Positions 52,086 to 60,435 of a DNA stretch of 64,000 bases are shown one piece after another. The translations under genes were made by a program, and so were the position numbers. The DNA comes from Clostridia bacterium (GTDB lineage: Bacteria > Bacillota > Clostridia > Christensenellales > Aristaeellaceae), in contig JAFXCE010000124.1 in assembly GCA_017521565.1 (NCBI GenBank), forward strand, positions 1-64,000. Reading direction: 5' to 3'. The notes under the pieces were generated by a model. The model had not been told where the DNA came from. It saw only the letters and a program-made list of their open reading frames with translations, and did no database searches. Each line of letters opens with the position of its first letter. The stretch's first letter is position 1.

Positions 52086-52110
52086 CCGCCTGCCGGTATT
52101 CGGCAGGCGG
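52086..52110 (-). terminator. Terminator of the FtsX-type permease gene
   Basis: CCGCCTGCCG (52086-52095) pairs with CGGCAGGCGG (52101-52110); the minus strand continues TTTCACATT. Confidence 0.65.
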
Positions 52111-52115
52111 CGGTA

Positions 52116-54419
52116 TTATTCGACCGACTTCAGCGCTTCGACCATGTCGATTCCGCGCACCTTGCGCGCCAGAAGAAGCTGAATCAGAATGGAGAAGCAG
52201 AATGTGACGGCACTGGAGATCAGGATGCTCTCCGGCGTCACCGTGCTGACATAGCGCATGGATTCCGACTCAACCAGAGAGAGGATCATGTCCGTAAAGC
52301 CCGCGCCGGGGAGAACGGAAAGGATGAGCGCCAGCACCGTGATGATCAGGTTTTCGCTCAGGATCAGCCGGCGGATTTCTTTTTGGTGATAGCCCAGTAC
52401 CTTGAGCGTGGCGTATTCGCGCGTGCGCTCGGCAAAGTTGATCAGACCCATGTTGTAGCAGATAACAAACGCCAGTGCGAGCGCGATGATGGTAAGGATG
52501 GAAAAGACCATCGACACAGCGTTGAGATAAAGGAACGCTTCTTCGCGCTGATCGGTGATATAGTCAAGGCCCTCAACCTCGTCCATGGTGTTGAGCTTTT
52601 CAATCGTCTGCTGCGCTGGCGCGAGCAGATAGATGGACGTTGGCGTATATGCGCCCCGGCGCAGGCGTTCCCACGCGCTTCGGGTCAGGTACATGCCCTG
52701 ATTGAGGTTGTTGGCGGCGATCTGGACAACCGTCATCTCAAACGTTTCGTCGCTGGCGGGGAGCTGACAGGCGATCGTGTCGCCAAGAGCTGCGCCGAGC
52801 GTAGCGGCCAGCTTTTCGGTGAGGATCGCGCCCTGAGAGGAAAGCGCCATGTGCTTGAAGCCTTCTCCCAGGCGGAGTAGCTGCTGATCGTCACGCAGAA
52901 CGGTGAGCATCGTTGTGCGCTGCGCGGAAGAGGAGCGCAGGGAGAGCGAAGTCTCCATGACGCATTCAATGCGCTCAGCATCCAGATGGCGCTCATAGGC
53001 ATCGGCTTCGCCGACGGTGCCGGTGAGCTGCGCGCTTACGTCGTAGGCGAGCGTTCCGCCATAATGACCGTTGAGCGTCAGCTTGACGGAATCCTGAAGG
53101 CCCATGGAGGCAATCAGCAGGGCGTTGCAGCACAGAAGGCCCACAAGGGACATGAATGTGCGCGCCTTGGAGCGCAGCAGGTTGCGCGTGATCATCTTTG
53201 CATTGAAGCTCATGTGCCTCCAGAGCGGCGTAATCCGCTCCAGAATGATGCGCTCGCCGGCCTTGGGCGGCTTTGGACGCAGGAGCGCTGCGGTACATTC
53301 TTTCGCGCTCTTGCCAAAGGTATGCAGGCAGATCGCGGCAGAGACAAAAACATTGAGCGCGGCGATGAGCAGGGATTGCGCAGAGACCGGCGGATGAATC
53401 AGATAGGGGTATTCGTTCTGCCCGAAGAGCACATCCCAGAATGCGGCGGGAAGCCCGTAGAAACCGAGAAACAGGCCGAGGAAGGAGCCGATGGCGGACG
53501 GAACAATGGCGTAGCAGAGATAGTGACGGCGGATTCTGGCGTCGCTGTAGCCCAGCGCGCGCAGCGTGCCGATCTGCATGCGCTCGTTGTCGACCATGCG
53601 GCTGAGCGTCGTCATGACGATCAGCGCGGCGACGGCGTAGGCAGCCAGCGGGAAGAGGAAGGAAAGATCCCGGAACATCTGCGCGTTGTTTTCAACAACG
53701 GCGGTGCTTTGGTGTGTGCGCCGGTCGACGATGAACGCCGTGGGCAGCGCATGCTCGATTGCTGTCCGTACAGCGTGTTCATCTGCACCGTCTTTGAGGG
53801 ATACGGCGATCTGCGTCAGCGGGATTTCGCCAAAGGCCTGCGCATTGACGAGCATGTAGCCGTATTGCGTGCTGTCCACCTGCATGCCGTCGGAAAGGCT
53901 GATGTATTCCGGGCTGTTGACGATACCGCGGATAAAGAACGGATAGCGCATGCCATGATGCTTGATGGTGATGCTGTCGCCGACAGAGAAGCTGTGTGCG
54001 CGTGCGAAGGCTTCCTGAAGCAGACAACCTCTCCTGTCGGAGGGGTCAAGCGGCTCGCCTTCAAGGATATAGGGGACATTAACGCGCATTTCACCGTCAA
54101 ACGCCGTCACATTCAGCTGGGGATCGCCGGGCAGATCGACATCCATATCCATGCAGAAGCGAGCCTGTGCAGCGTCTACGCCATCGATGGCGCGTATCTT
54201 TGACAGCGCGCTGCGGTCTGCCAGCGGCAGGTTGATAAAAAAATGCGCGAGGCGGTTCTCGCGGAAGAAGGCATGGTTGGTTTCCTTGGTGATCAGGGCG
54301 AAGGCGTCGATGCCGGAAAAGAGAAATACGCTCAGCATGCACAGCGCGATCAGGGCAAAGAACTGCATCTTGGCGCGCAGCATATCCCGTATCAGCTTTT
54401 TGCGCAGCATGTTTTTCAT
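52116..54419 (-). CDS. ABC transporter permease, FtsX/MacB type
   Basis: A 767-residue membrane protein with ten helices: one near the N-terminus (about 17-40), a large extracellular MacB-like core (about 45-245), three helices (about 250-380), another N-terminal-type helix (about 430), a second core and three final helices (about 620-760). The cytosolic coupling stretches read QIGTLRALGYSDARIRRHYL and EYATLKVLGYHQKEIRRLIL. This is the size of a two-FtsX-domain permease that works with an ATPase of the LolD/MacB type in lipoprotein, peptide or hydrolase-linked processes. No ATPase gene is adjacent. Ribosome binding site is weak (GGTGACGG). Confidence 0.9.
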   Translation of the reverse strand: MKNMLRKKLIRDMLRAKMQFFALIALCMLSVFLFSGIDAFALITKETNHAFFRENRLAHFFINLPLADRSALSKIRAIDGVDAAQARFCMDMDVDLPGDPQLNVTAFDGEMRVNVPYILEGEPLDPSDRRGCLLQEAFARAHSFSVGDSITIKHHGMRYPFFIRGIVNSPEYISLSDGMQVDSTQYGYMLVNAQAFGEIPLTQIAVSLKDGADEHAVRTAIEHALPTAFIVDRRTHQSTAVVENNAQMFRDLSFLFPLAAYAVAALIVMTTLSRMVDNERMQIGTLRALGYSDARIRRHYLCYAIVPSAIGSFLGLFLGFYGLPAAFWDVLFGQNEYPYLIHPPVSAQSLLIAALNVFVSAAICLHTFGKSAKECTAALLRPKPPKAGERIILERITPLWRHMSFNAKMITRNLLRSKARTFMSLVGLLCCNALLIASMGLQDSVKLTLNGHYGGTLAYDVSAQLTGTVGEADAYERHLDAERIECVMETSLSLRSSSAQRTTMLTVLRDDQQLLRLGEGFKHMALSSQGAILTEKLAATLGAALGDTIACQLPASDETFEMTVVQIAANNLNQGMYLTRSAWERLRRGAYTPTSIYLLAPAQQTIEKLNTMDEVEGLDYITDQREEAFLYLNAVSMVFSILTIIALALAFVICYNMGLINFAERTREYATLKVLGYHQKEIRRLILSENLIITVLALILSVLPGAGFTDMILSLVESESMRYVSTVTPESILISSAVTFCFSILIQLLLARKVRGIDMVEALKSVE

Positions 54420-54462
54420 ATCGCCGTCACCAGCCTGAACGATAAAATGGTTTCTCCTTCAT

Positions 54463-54491
54463 ATTATAGCCAAAGCCCGGCACAATTGCAA
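54463..54491 (-). promoter_or_regulatory. Promoter of the FtsX-type permease gene
   Basis: Minus strand: TTGCAA (54491-54486), 17 bp, TATAAT (54468-54463). Confidence 0.75.
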
Positions 54492-54562
54492 TGACGGCAG
54501 TGTGAAGCCTTTTTGATAAGACGAGACATATGAAAATTGGTAGAAAAAACAGACGCAATCTA

Positions 54563-54592
54563 TTGACTTCGCCAGTGGGAAAGAGGTACACT
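54563..54592 (+). promoter_or_regulatory. Promoter of nagB
   Basis: TTGACT (54563-54568), 18 bp, TACACT (54587-54592). Confidence 0.65.
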
Positions 54593-54684
54593 ATATACGG
54601 ATAAAGTTGACATTTTCGTGTCAAAACATGGACGCTGGCCGTAATATAGCCGGCGTGAGAAAATTAGGGGAAGAGGTTATTTCT

Positions 54685-55410
54685 ATGAAGATTATCCGCA
54701 CCAAGAATTATGAGGATATGTCCCGTAAGGCTGCTGCGATTATCGCTGCGCAGGTCATTCACAACCCGGAGTGCGTTCTGGGTCTTGCGACCGGCGGCAC
54801 CCCGGTGGGTACCTATAAGAATCTGGTCGAGTGGTATGATAACGGTGATATCGATTTCTCTGCCATCCACACCGTGAACCTCGATGAGTACCGTGCGCTG
54901 CCGGTTGAGCATCCGGAAAGCTACTGGAGCTTCATGCACAGGAATCTGTTCAACCATGTGAACGTCAAGCCGGAGAACATCAACCTGCCCGACGGCAACA
55001 ATCTGGATGCCGACGCTGAGTGCGCGCGCTATGACGCTGTGATCGCCTCTCTGGGCGGCGTGGATCTGCAGCTGCTGGGCATCGGCCACGACGGTCATAT
55101 CGGCTTCAACGAGCCGGCGGATGCCTTTGATCTGGGCACCCACTGCGTCGATCTGACCGAGGAGACCATCGAGGCCAACAAGCGCTTCTTCAATTCCAAG
55201 GACGAGGTTCCGCGTCAGGCCTACACCATGGGCACCGGCACCATCATGAACGCCCGCAAGGTGCTGATGATCGTCTCCGGCAAGGACAAGGCCGAGATCA
55301 TCAAGAAGGCCTTCTTCGGTCCGATCACCCCGCAGGTCCCGGCGTCCATCCTGCAGATGCATCCGAACTTCGTGCTCGTCGCTGACGAGGACGCGCTTTC
55401 TCTGGTTTAA
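54685..55410 (+). CDS. nagB: Glucosamine-6-phosphate deaminase
   Basis: A 241-residue NagB. LGLATGGTPVGTYKNL (about residues 34-49), the catalytic Asp in VNLDEY (about residue 67) and GIGHDGHIGFNEP (about 132-144) with the His-Glu pair are all present. It converts glucosamine 6-phosphate to fructose 6-phosphate and ammonia. GGGGAAGAGG lies before the ATG at 54685; an earlier in-frame ATG has none. ptsH follows by 66 nt, and nagB opens a probable nagB-ptsH-ptsI-HIT run. No allosteric C-terminal tail of the enterobacterial type is present. Confidence 0.95.
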   Translation: MKIIRTKNYEDMSRKAAAIIAAQVIHNPECVLGLATGGTPVGTYKNLVEWYDNGDIDFSAIHTVNLDEYRALPVEHPESYWSFMHRNLFNHVNVKPENINLPDGNNLDADAECARYDAVIASLGGVDLQLLGIGHDGHIGFNEPADAFDLGTHCVDLTEETIEANKRFFNSKDEVPRQAYTMGTGTIMNARKVLMIVSGKDKAEIIKKAFFGPITPQVPASILQMHPNFVLVADEDALSLV

Positions 55411-55476
55411 TGACTCTGCTGCGTTGACATACTGATATCTGCATCTGCAGATCTGAATATGAGGAGGAGAATACCC

Positions 55477-55734
55477 ATGTATCAGTTTAGCTATACCATC
55501 AAGGATCCTGTTGGCATCCATGCCCGTCCGGCCGGCCTGCTGAGCAAGGAAGGCAAGAAGTATAAGAGCGCCATCACTGTCGAGAAGAATGGCACCGAGG
55601 TCAACGTCCTCAAGCTGATGGCTCTGATGAAGCTGGGCGTCAAGTGCGGTGAGACCGTGAACGTCAAGATCGAGGGCGAGGACGAGGCTGTGGCCGGTCC
55701 GGCGATGGAAGCGTTCTTTAACGCCAACCTGTAA
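55477..55734 (+). CDS. ptsH: HPr-like phosphocarrier without regulatory Ser46
   Basis: An 85-residue HPr. His15 in GIHARPAG, the site phosphorylated by enzyme I, is intact. At position 46, normally Ser and target of HPr kinase in Bacillota, the residue is Lys (NVLKLMALMKLG replaces the usual xxKSIMGVMSLG). It should therefore carry phosphate in the PTS but not serve as the CcpA co-repressor. AGGAGGAG precedes the ATG at 55477. ptsI follows, separated by a hairpin. Confidence 0.93.
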   Translation: MYQFSYTIKDPVGIHARPAGLLSKEGKKYKSAITVEKNGTEVNVLKLMALMKLGVKCGETVNVKIEGEDEAVAGPAMEAFFNANL

Positions 55735-55750
55735 TCTCAAAACATATCGG

Positions 55751-55787
55751 TCCGGCTGCGGCCTTTGGGGCGCAGCCGGTCTTTTCA
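55751..55787 (+). promoter_or_regulatory. Hairpin between ptsH and ptsI
   Basis: CCGGCTGCG pairs with CGCAGCCGG (about 55753-55782) and is followed by TCTTTTC. It could partly terminate or protect the ptsH message, giving more HPr than enzyme I. The ptsI ribosome binding site AAAAGGAG follows. Confidence 0.6.
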
Positions 55788-55804
55788 AAAAGGAGAATAA
55801 CCCC

Positions 55805-57487
55805 ATGATTACCATTCAGGGCAAGGGCGTATCCACCGGCATTGGCATGGGTCCGCTGTATTTCTACCGCCGCGCCAGCGCGGAGATCAAGCTGCGCGTG
55901 ATTGAGGATGTTGAGGCCGAGTGGCAGCGCTTCAAGGACGCGCAGGCGACCGCCATCGAGCAGCTGGGTGAGCTGGCTGAAAAAGCCCGTGAAGAAGCTG
56001 GTGACGACGCGGCGTTCCTCTTTGAAACCCATCAGATGATGGCCGAGGACATGGACTATGAGGAGTCCATCGAGGGCATCATCAAGGAAGAAAAGCTCAA
56101 TGCGGAAATCGCCGTCTCCCGCACCAGCGATCAGTTCGCCGAGATGTTTGCGACGATGGACGACAGCTATATGCAGGCGCGCGCTGCGGACGTGAAGGAC
56201 GTTTCCTCCCGCATCATCGCGATCCTCTGCGGTGCTCAGCAGGGCGGCATTGCGTCCGATGTGCCGGTTCTGCTGGCTGCGGATGATCTCGCGCCGTCCG
56301 AGACGATCCAGCTGGATAAATCCAAGATTCTCGGTTTCGTCACCTCTTACGGCTCCGGCTCCAGCCATACCGCCATCCTCGCCCGCACGATGGGCATTCC
56401 GGCGATTGTCGGCATGGGTGACAGCCTGAAGATGGAATACGAAGGCCGTCAGGTCATCGTCGATGGCAGCACCGGCGCGGTTGTGATCGACCCCGATGAG
56501 GAGACCCGCGCGCGCATGATCGCCAAGCGCGAGGAGCAGCTGGCTTTCCAGAAGATGCTCGAGACCCTCAAGGGGCAGGAGAACGTCACCAAGGACGGCA
56601 AAAAGATCCGCGTGTACTGCAACATCGGCTCTCCGGAGGATGTGCATGCTGTGCTGACGAACGACGGCGACGGCATCGGTCTGTTCCGCAGCGAATTCCT
56701 GTATCTGAATTCCAAAACCTATCCGACCGAGGACGAGCAGTTCGAGGCTTATAAGGCTGTGCTCTCCGATATGGACGGCCGCGAAGTTATCATTCGCACC
56801 TGCGATATCGGCGCGGACAAGCAGATCGATTATTTCGAGCTGCCCAAGGAGGAGAACCCGGCGATGGGCATGCGCGCGCTGCGCATTTCCCTCTCCCGCA
56901 TGGATTTCTTCCGCACGCAGCTGCGCGCGCTCTATCGCGCGTCTGCCTATGGCAAGCTGGGCATCATGTTCCCGATGGTCACGAGCGTCTGGGAGGTTCG
57001 CGAGGCCAAGAAGCTCTGTGAGAGCGTCAAGGCTGAGCTGCGCGCCGAGGGCGTCCCGTACAGCGAGCATGTCGAAATCGGCATCATGATCGAGACCCCG
57101 GCTGCCGCCGTGATGAGCGACCGCCTGGCTAGGGAAGTCGACTTCTTCTCCTGCGGCACCAACGACCTCACTCAGTACACCCTCGCCTGCGACCGCCAGA
57201 ATAACGATCTGGGCCGCTTCTATGACCCGCACCATCCGGCTGTCCTCCGCCTGATCAAGATGGTCGTCGATAACGCGCATAAAAACGGTATCTGGGTCGG
57301 CATCTGCGGCGAACTCGGCGCGGATCTGGATCTGACGGAGACCTTCCTGGCCATCGGTGTGGACGAACTGTCTGTCTCCCCGCGCGCGGTGCTGCCGCTG
57401 CGCAATGCCATCCGCAACACCGACATGAGCGAAAAGACCGAGAAGATCCTCGATGCGCTCATGGACGACCACACCCATCTCGTCTGA
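55805..57487 (+). CDS. ptsI: PTS enzyme I
   Basis: A 560-residue enzyme I, of normal length. The phosphohistidine is His188 in GSGSSHTAILAR (usually GGRTSHTAI); the PEP-binding part has DGIGLFRSEFLY, ENPAMGMRALRISL and FFSCGTNDLTQY, and the catalytic Cys in VGICGELG (about residue 501). It transfers phosphate from PEP to HPr to drive sugar uptake. No sugar-specific EII is in the window. AAAGGAG precedes the ATG. Confidence 0.96.
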   Translation: MITIQGKGVSTGIGMGPLYFYRRASAEIKLRVIEDVEAEWQRFKDAQATAIEQLGELAEKAREEAGDDAAFLFETHQMMAEDMDYEESIEGIIKEEKLNAEIAVSRTSDQFAEMFATMDDSYMQARAADVKDVSSRIIAILCGAQQGGIASDVPVLLAADDLAPSETIQLDKSKILGFVTSYGSGSSHTAILARTMGIPAIVGMGDSLKMEYEGRQVIVDGSTGAVVIDPDEETRARMIAKREEQLAFQKMLETLKGQENVTKDGKKIRVYCNIGSPEDVHAVLTNDGDGIGLFRSEFLYLNSKTYPTEDEQFEAYKAVLSDMDGREVIIRTCDIGADKQIDYFELPKEENPAMGMRALRISLSRMDFFRTQLRALYRASAYGKLGIMFPMVTSVWEVREAKKLCESVKAELRAEGVPYSEHVEIGIMIETPAAAVMSDRLAREVDFFSCGTNDLTQYTLACDRQNNDLGRFYDPHHPAVLRLIKMVVDNAHKNGIWVGICGELGADLDLTETFLAIGVDELSVSPRAVLPLRNAIRNTDMSEKTEKILDALMDDHTHLV

Positions 57488-57527
57488 TTTCTGCATCCAT
57501 TTTAATTGACATTAGGAGGAGATTCCC

Positions 57528-57947
57528 ATGAAAGACCAGAACTGCGGATACTGCATGCACGGTGAACTGCTCGACGCGTTCGGCATCTTCATTTGCGACC
57601 TGAGCGTCAGCCAGCTGATCCTCTTCAAGGAGCAGAGCCATCCGGGCCGCTGCATCGTGGCTTACAAGGATCACGTCAGCGAGATCGTGAACATCAGCGA
57701 TGAAGAGCGCAACGCATACTTCGCCGACGTCAACCGCGCCGCGAAGGCCATCCATGCTGCGTTCGCCCCGAAGAAGGTCAACTACGGCGCCTACGGCGAC
57801 ACCGGCTGCCACCTGCACTTCCACCTCGTTCCGAAGTATGAGGGCGAGTTCGAGTACGGCGGGGTGTTCGCGATGAACCCGGGCCAGACCTACCTGACCG
57901 ACGAGCAGTACGCCGAGATGATCGCCAAGATCAAGGCGAACCTGTAA
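57528..57947 (+). CDS. HIT-family nucleotide-binding protein
   Basis: A 139-residue histidine-triad protein. The HxHxHxx motif reads CHLHFHLVP (about residues 95-103), and two Cys near the N-terminus (NCGYCMHG) recall the zinc site of Hint-type proteins, of which the usual partner His residues may be present downstream. Such enzymes hydrolyse AMP-linked substrates or act as galactose-1-phosphate uridylyltransferase relatives. AGGAGGAG precedes the ATG. It is 40 nt after ptsI. Confidence 0.85.
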   Translation: MKDQNCGYCMHGELLDAFGIFICDLSVSQLILFKEQSHPGRCIVAYKDHVSEIVNISDEERNAYFADVNRAAKAIHAAFAPKKVNYGAYGDTGCHLHFHLVPKYEGEFEYGGVFAMNPGQTYLTDEQYAEMIAKIKANL

Positions 57948-57963
57948 TTCTCATCTGAATAAT

Positions 57964-58005
57964 AAAAGCGACAGCCGGTTATGATGACTGGCTGTCGCTT
58001 TTTAT
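57964..58005. terminator. Terminator of the HIT gene
   Basis: AAAGCGACAGCC pairs with GGCTGTCGCTTT around GGTTATGATGACT, followed by TTT for the plus strand and, reading the other way, by TTTTATT. Confidence 0.85.
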
Positions 58006-58087
58006 CTGCGGAGGGGAATGAGTTCCTGCTGGGCATCTGTAATGAAGCGCTCGACGTCTTCGACGCTCTCCTGAAAACCGCGTTCAA
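58002..58087 (-). pseudogene. Possible C-terminal gene remnant, minus strand
   Basis: Read on the minus strand this gives a plausible 28-residue C-terminus ending QQELIPLRR and a stop next to a terminator hairpin. It is cut where the glgB remnant begins at 58088. I do not recognise the protein, and chance is a real alternative. Confidence 0.25.
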
Positions 58088-58672
58088 TACAATGAGCGAT
58101 ACATCCTGCCCTTCTCGCATGATGAGGTTGTCCATGGCAAGAAGACCATCATCGACAAGCTGCAGGGCAGCTATGAGGAGAAGTTTGCGCAGGCACGGCT
58201 TCTGTATCTGTATATGATGACCCATCCCGGCAAAAAGCTGAACTTCATGGGCAACGAGATTGCGATGTTCCGGGAATGGGACGAGCGGCGGGAGATGGAC
58301 TGGGGTCTGTTTTCTCTGCCGGCCCATGATGCGTTCCGGCACTATATGCAGGCGCTCAACGAGCTGTATCTGAAAAGGAAAGCACTATGGCAGATGGACC
58401 ATACTGTTGACGGGTTCAAGTGGATCGATTTTGGGAGCAGCAGCCCCTGCGCCTTCGGCTATATCCGCATGGGGAAGAGGGAACGGATGGCTGTCTTATT
58501 GAATTTCTCGGACCAGTCAGCATCGGTTGCCCCTGTGCTGGAGGGAAAAGTTCATCTGCTGCTGCATACGGATTGGGAACCCTATGGAGGACGCACGCGC
58601 AGATTGGCAAACAGGAAGCTGCCGCAGGTTCTCCCGCCATACAGCGGCATGGCTTATTCCTGCGCGCTGTAG
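58088..58672 (+). pseudogene. glgB: Glycogen branching enzyme remnant, C-terminal third
   Basis: From TACAATGAG at 58088 the plus strand reads the C-terminal third of a GlgB: YNERYILPFSHDEVVHGKK (conserved region IV of the GH13 barrel), LYLYMMTHPGKKLNFMGNE, FREWDERREMDWGLF and the C-terminal beta-sandwich to the stop at 58672. A branching enzyme has about 640-750 residues; everything before region IV, including the nucleophile and acid/base, is missing and an in-frame TGA lies at 58043. No promoter or ribosome binding site precedes it. It is almost surely a 5'-truncated remnant. Confidence 0.85.
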
Positions 58673-58773
58673 CGCTTCGCCTGCTGCATGTAGTGCTTAT
58701 ACAGCGCGGAGAACCGGCCGAAATATGCCTTGTGCCATGGCTTGCGCTTGCCGCAGAAATGAAGGATGGCGGT
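58654..58773 (-). pseudogene. GT8 glycosyltransferase remnant, C-terminus
   Basis: On the minus strand, 39 codons read AILHFCGKRKPWHKAYFGR then FSALYKHYMQQAKRYSAQE and a stop (TAA, 58656-58654). The ILHF-G-KPWH motif is the C-terminal signature of family GT8 glycosyltransferases. A stop codon directly upstream (58776-58774) shows that the rest is gone. Its end overlaps that of the glgB remnant by 19 bp. Confidence 0.75.
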
Positions 58774-58795
58774 TTAGCGGTCAGTGCATATGAAA

Positions 58796-58821
58796 AGCCC
58801 GTGTGGTTGTCCACACGGGCT
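58796..58821 (-). terminator. Terminator of guaB
   Basis: AGCCCGTGTGG and CCACACGGGCT around TTGT, followed on the minus strand by TTTTCATATG. Confidence 0.82.
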
Positions 58822-58852
58822 GATGCTTTGTTGATAACTTTTGCCTTTGCGC

Positions 58853-60355
58853 TTAGACTTCCTTGTTGGTGGTCTTGAGCACGACGTCGTGCGCGCCGCC
58901 CTCAACGATGGAGACAGCGGAAACGAGCGTCAGGCGGGCCTTCTGCTGCAGCTCCGGAATGGAGAGCGCGCCGCAGTTGCACATGGTGGAGCGGACCTTG
59001 GCCAGCGTGATGTGCACGTTGTCGGAGAGCTTGCCGGCGTAGGTGACGTAGGAGTCGACGCCCTCTTCGAACTTGAGCTTCTTGTCGCCGCCCAGATCGT
59101 AGCGCTGCCAGTTGCGGGCGCGGTTGCTGCCCTCGCCCCAGTACTCCTTCATCAGGGTGCCGTTGACGTTGACCTTCGCAGACGGAGACTCGTCGAAGCG
59201 GGCGAAGTAGCGGCCCAGCATCACGAAGTCCGCGCCCATGGCCAGCGCCAGGGTCAGGTGATGATCGTGCACGATGCCGCCGTCGGAGCAAACCGGAACG
59301 TAGATGCCGGTCTCCTCGAAGTACTCGTCGCGCGCCTTGCAGACCTCGATCAGCGCGGTCGCCTGGCCGCGGCCGATGCCCTTGGTTTCGCGGGTGATGC
59401 AGATGGAGCCGCCGCCAATGCCGACCTTGATGAAGTCCGCGCCGCACTCGGCCAGGAAGCGGAAGCCTTCACGGTCGACGACGTTGCCCGCGCCGATCTT
59501 CACGCTGTCGCCATAGTTCTCGCGAACCCAGGCGATCGTGCGCTTCTGCCACTCGGAGAAGCCTTCGGAAGAGTCGATGCACAGCACGTCGACGCCCGCG
59601 GCCAGCAGGGCCGGGATGCGCTCGGCGTAATCGCGGGTGTTGATGCCCGCGCCAACAACGTAGCGCTTGTTGGCGTCCAGCAGTTCCATCGGGTTCTTCT
59701 TGTGGGAGTCATAGTCCTTGCGGAAGACGAAGGAGCTGAGGCGGCCGTCCTTGGTGACGATCGGCAGGGAGTTCAGCTTGTGATCCCAGATGATGTCGTT
59801 CGCTTCCTTCAGAGAGGTGCCTTCCGGCGCGGTGACAAGCTTGTCCAGCGGAGTCATGAAGGAAGAGACGGGAGTAGCAGTATCCATGCGGGAAACGCGA
59901 TAGTCGCGGCTGGTAACGATGCCCAGCAGCTTGCCGTTGGCGGTGCCGTCCTCGGTGACCGCGACGGTGGAGTGACCGGTCTTTTCCTTCAGCGCGAGGA
60001 TGTCGGCGAGGGTCTGATCCGGGCGGATATTGGAATTGCTGGTGACAAAGCCGGCCTTGTAGCCCTTGACAGCGGCGACCATCGCGGCCTCATCCTCGAT
60101 GCTCTGGGAGCCATAGATGAAGGACACGCCGCCCTCCTGCGCCAGCGCAATGGCCAGATCCTTGCCGGAAACGGCCTGCATGATCGCAGAGACCATCGGG
60201 ATCTTCATGGTGATCGCAGACTTCTCGCCCTTCTTATAGCGGACGAGCGGCGTCTCCAGATTCACGTTATCCGGGATGCACTCCGCGGAGGAGTAGCCCG
60301 GCACCAGCAGATATTCATTAAACGTATGAGACGGTTCGGAGAAATAATAAGCCAT
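58853..60355 (-). CDS. guaB: IMP dehydrogenase
   Basis: A 500-residue IMP dehydrogenase. The TIM barrel (about residues 1-95 and 225-480) encloses a CBS pair (about 100-220, with STVAVTEDG and SRDYRV). The catalytic loop is [18 protein letters not shown] with Cys319; the [10 protein letters not shown] and SDGGI motifs bind [15 protein letters not shown] differs from the more usual GPGSICTTR, as in a divergent clostridial group. It makes XMP from IMP with NAD+. GTGAGGTAG precedes the ATG. It has its own promoter within the end of purD. Confidence 0.95.
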   Translation of the reverse strand: MAYYFSEPSHTFNEYLLVPGYSSAECIPDNVNLETPLVRYKKGEKSAITMKIPMVSAIMQAVSGKDLAIALAQEGGVSFIYGSQSIEDEAAMVAAVKGYKAGFVTSNSNIRPDQTLADILALKEKTGHSTVAVTEDGTANGKLLGIVTSRDYRVSRMDTATPVSSFMTPLDKLVTAPEGTSLKEANDIIWDHKLNSLPIVTKDGRLSSFVFRKDYDSHKKNPMELLDANKRYVVGAGINTRDYAERIPALLAAGVDVLCIDSSEGFSEWQKRTIAWVRENYGDSVKIGAGNVVDREGFRFLAECGADFIKVGIGGGSICITRETKGIGRGQATALIEVCKARDEYFEETGIYVPVCSDGGIVHDHHLTLALAMGADFVMLGRYFARFDESPSAKVNVNGTLMKEYWGEGSNRARNWQRYDLGGDKKLKFEEGVDSYVTYAGKLSDNVHITLAKVRSTMCNCGALSIPELQQKARLTLVSAVSIVEGGAHDVVLKTTNKEV

Positions 60356-60406
60356 AACTCTCTACCTCACTTACAATATACACGGTTTGTTTACGGGTTT
60401 CCCGCT

Positions 60407-60435
60407 ATTATAGCAGGGAGAATTACTTTTGTAAA
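60407..60435 (-). promoter_or_regulatory. Promoter of guaB
   Basis: Minus strand: TTTACA (60435-60430), 17 bp, TATAAT (60412-60407). The -35 overlaps the last codons of purD. Confidence 0.72.

Noticed and set aside
58214-58672. An intact 152-residue gene beginning MMTHPGKK
   Set aside because: The glgB-like frame continues upstream to 58088 and there is no ribosome binding site; it is the tail of a truncated branching enzyme.
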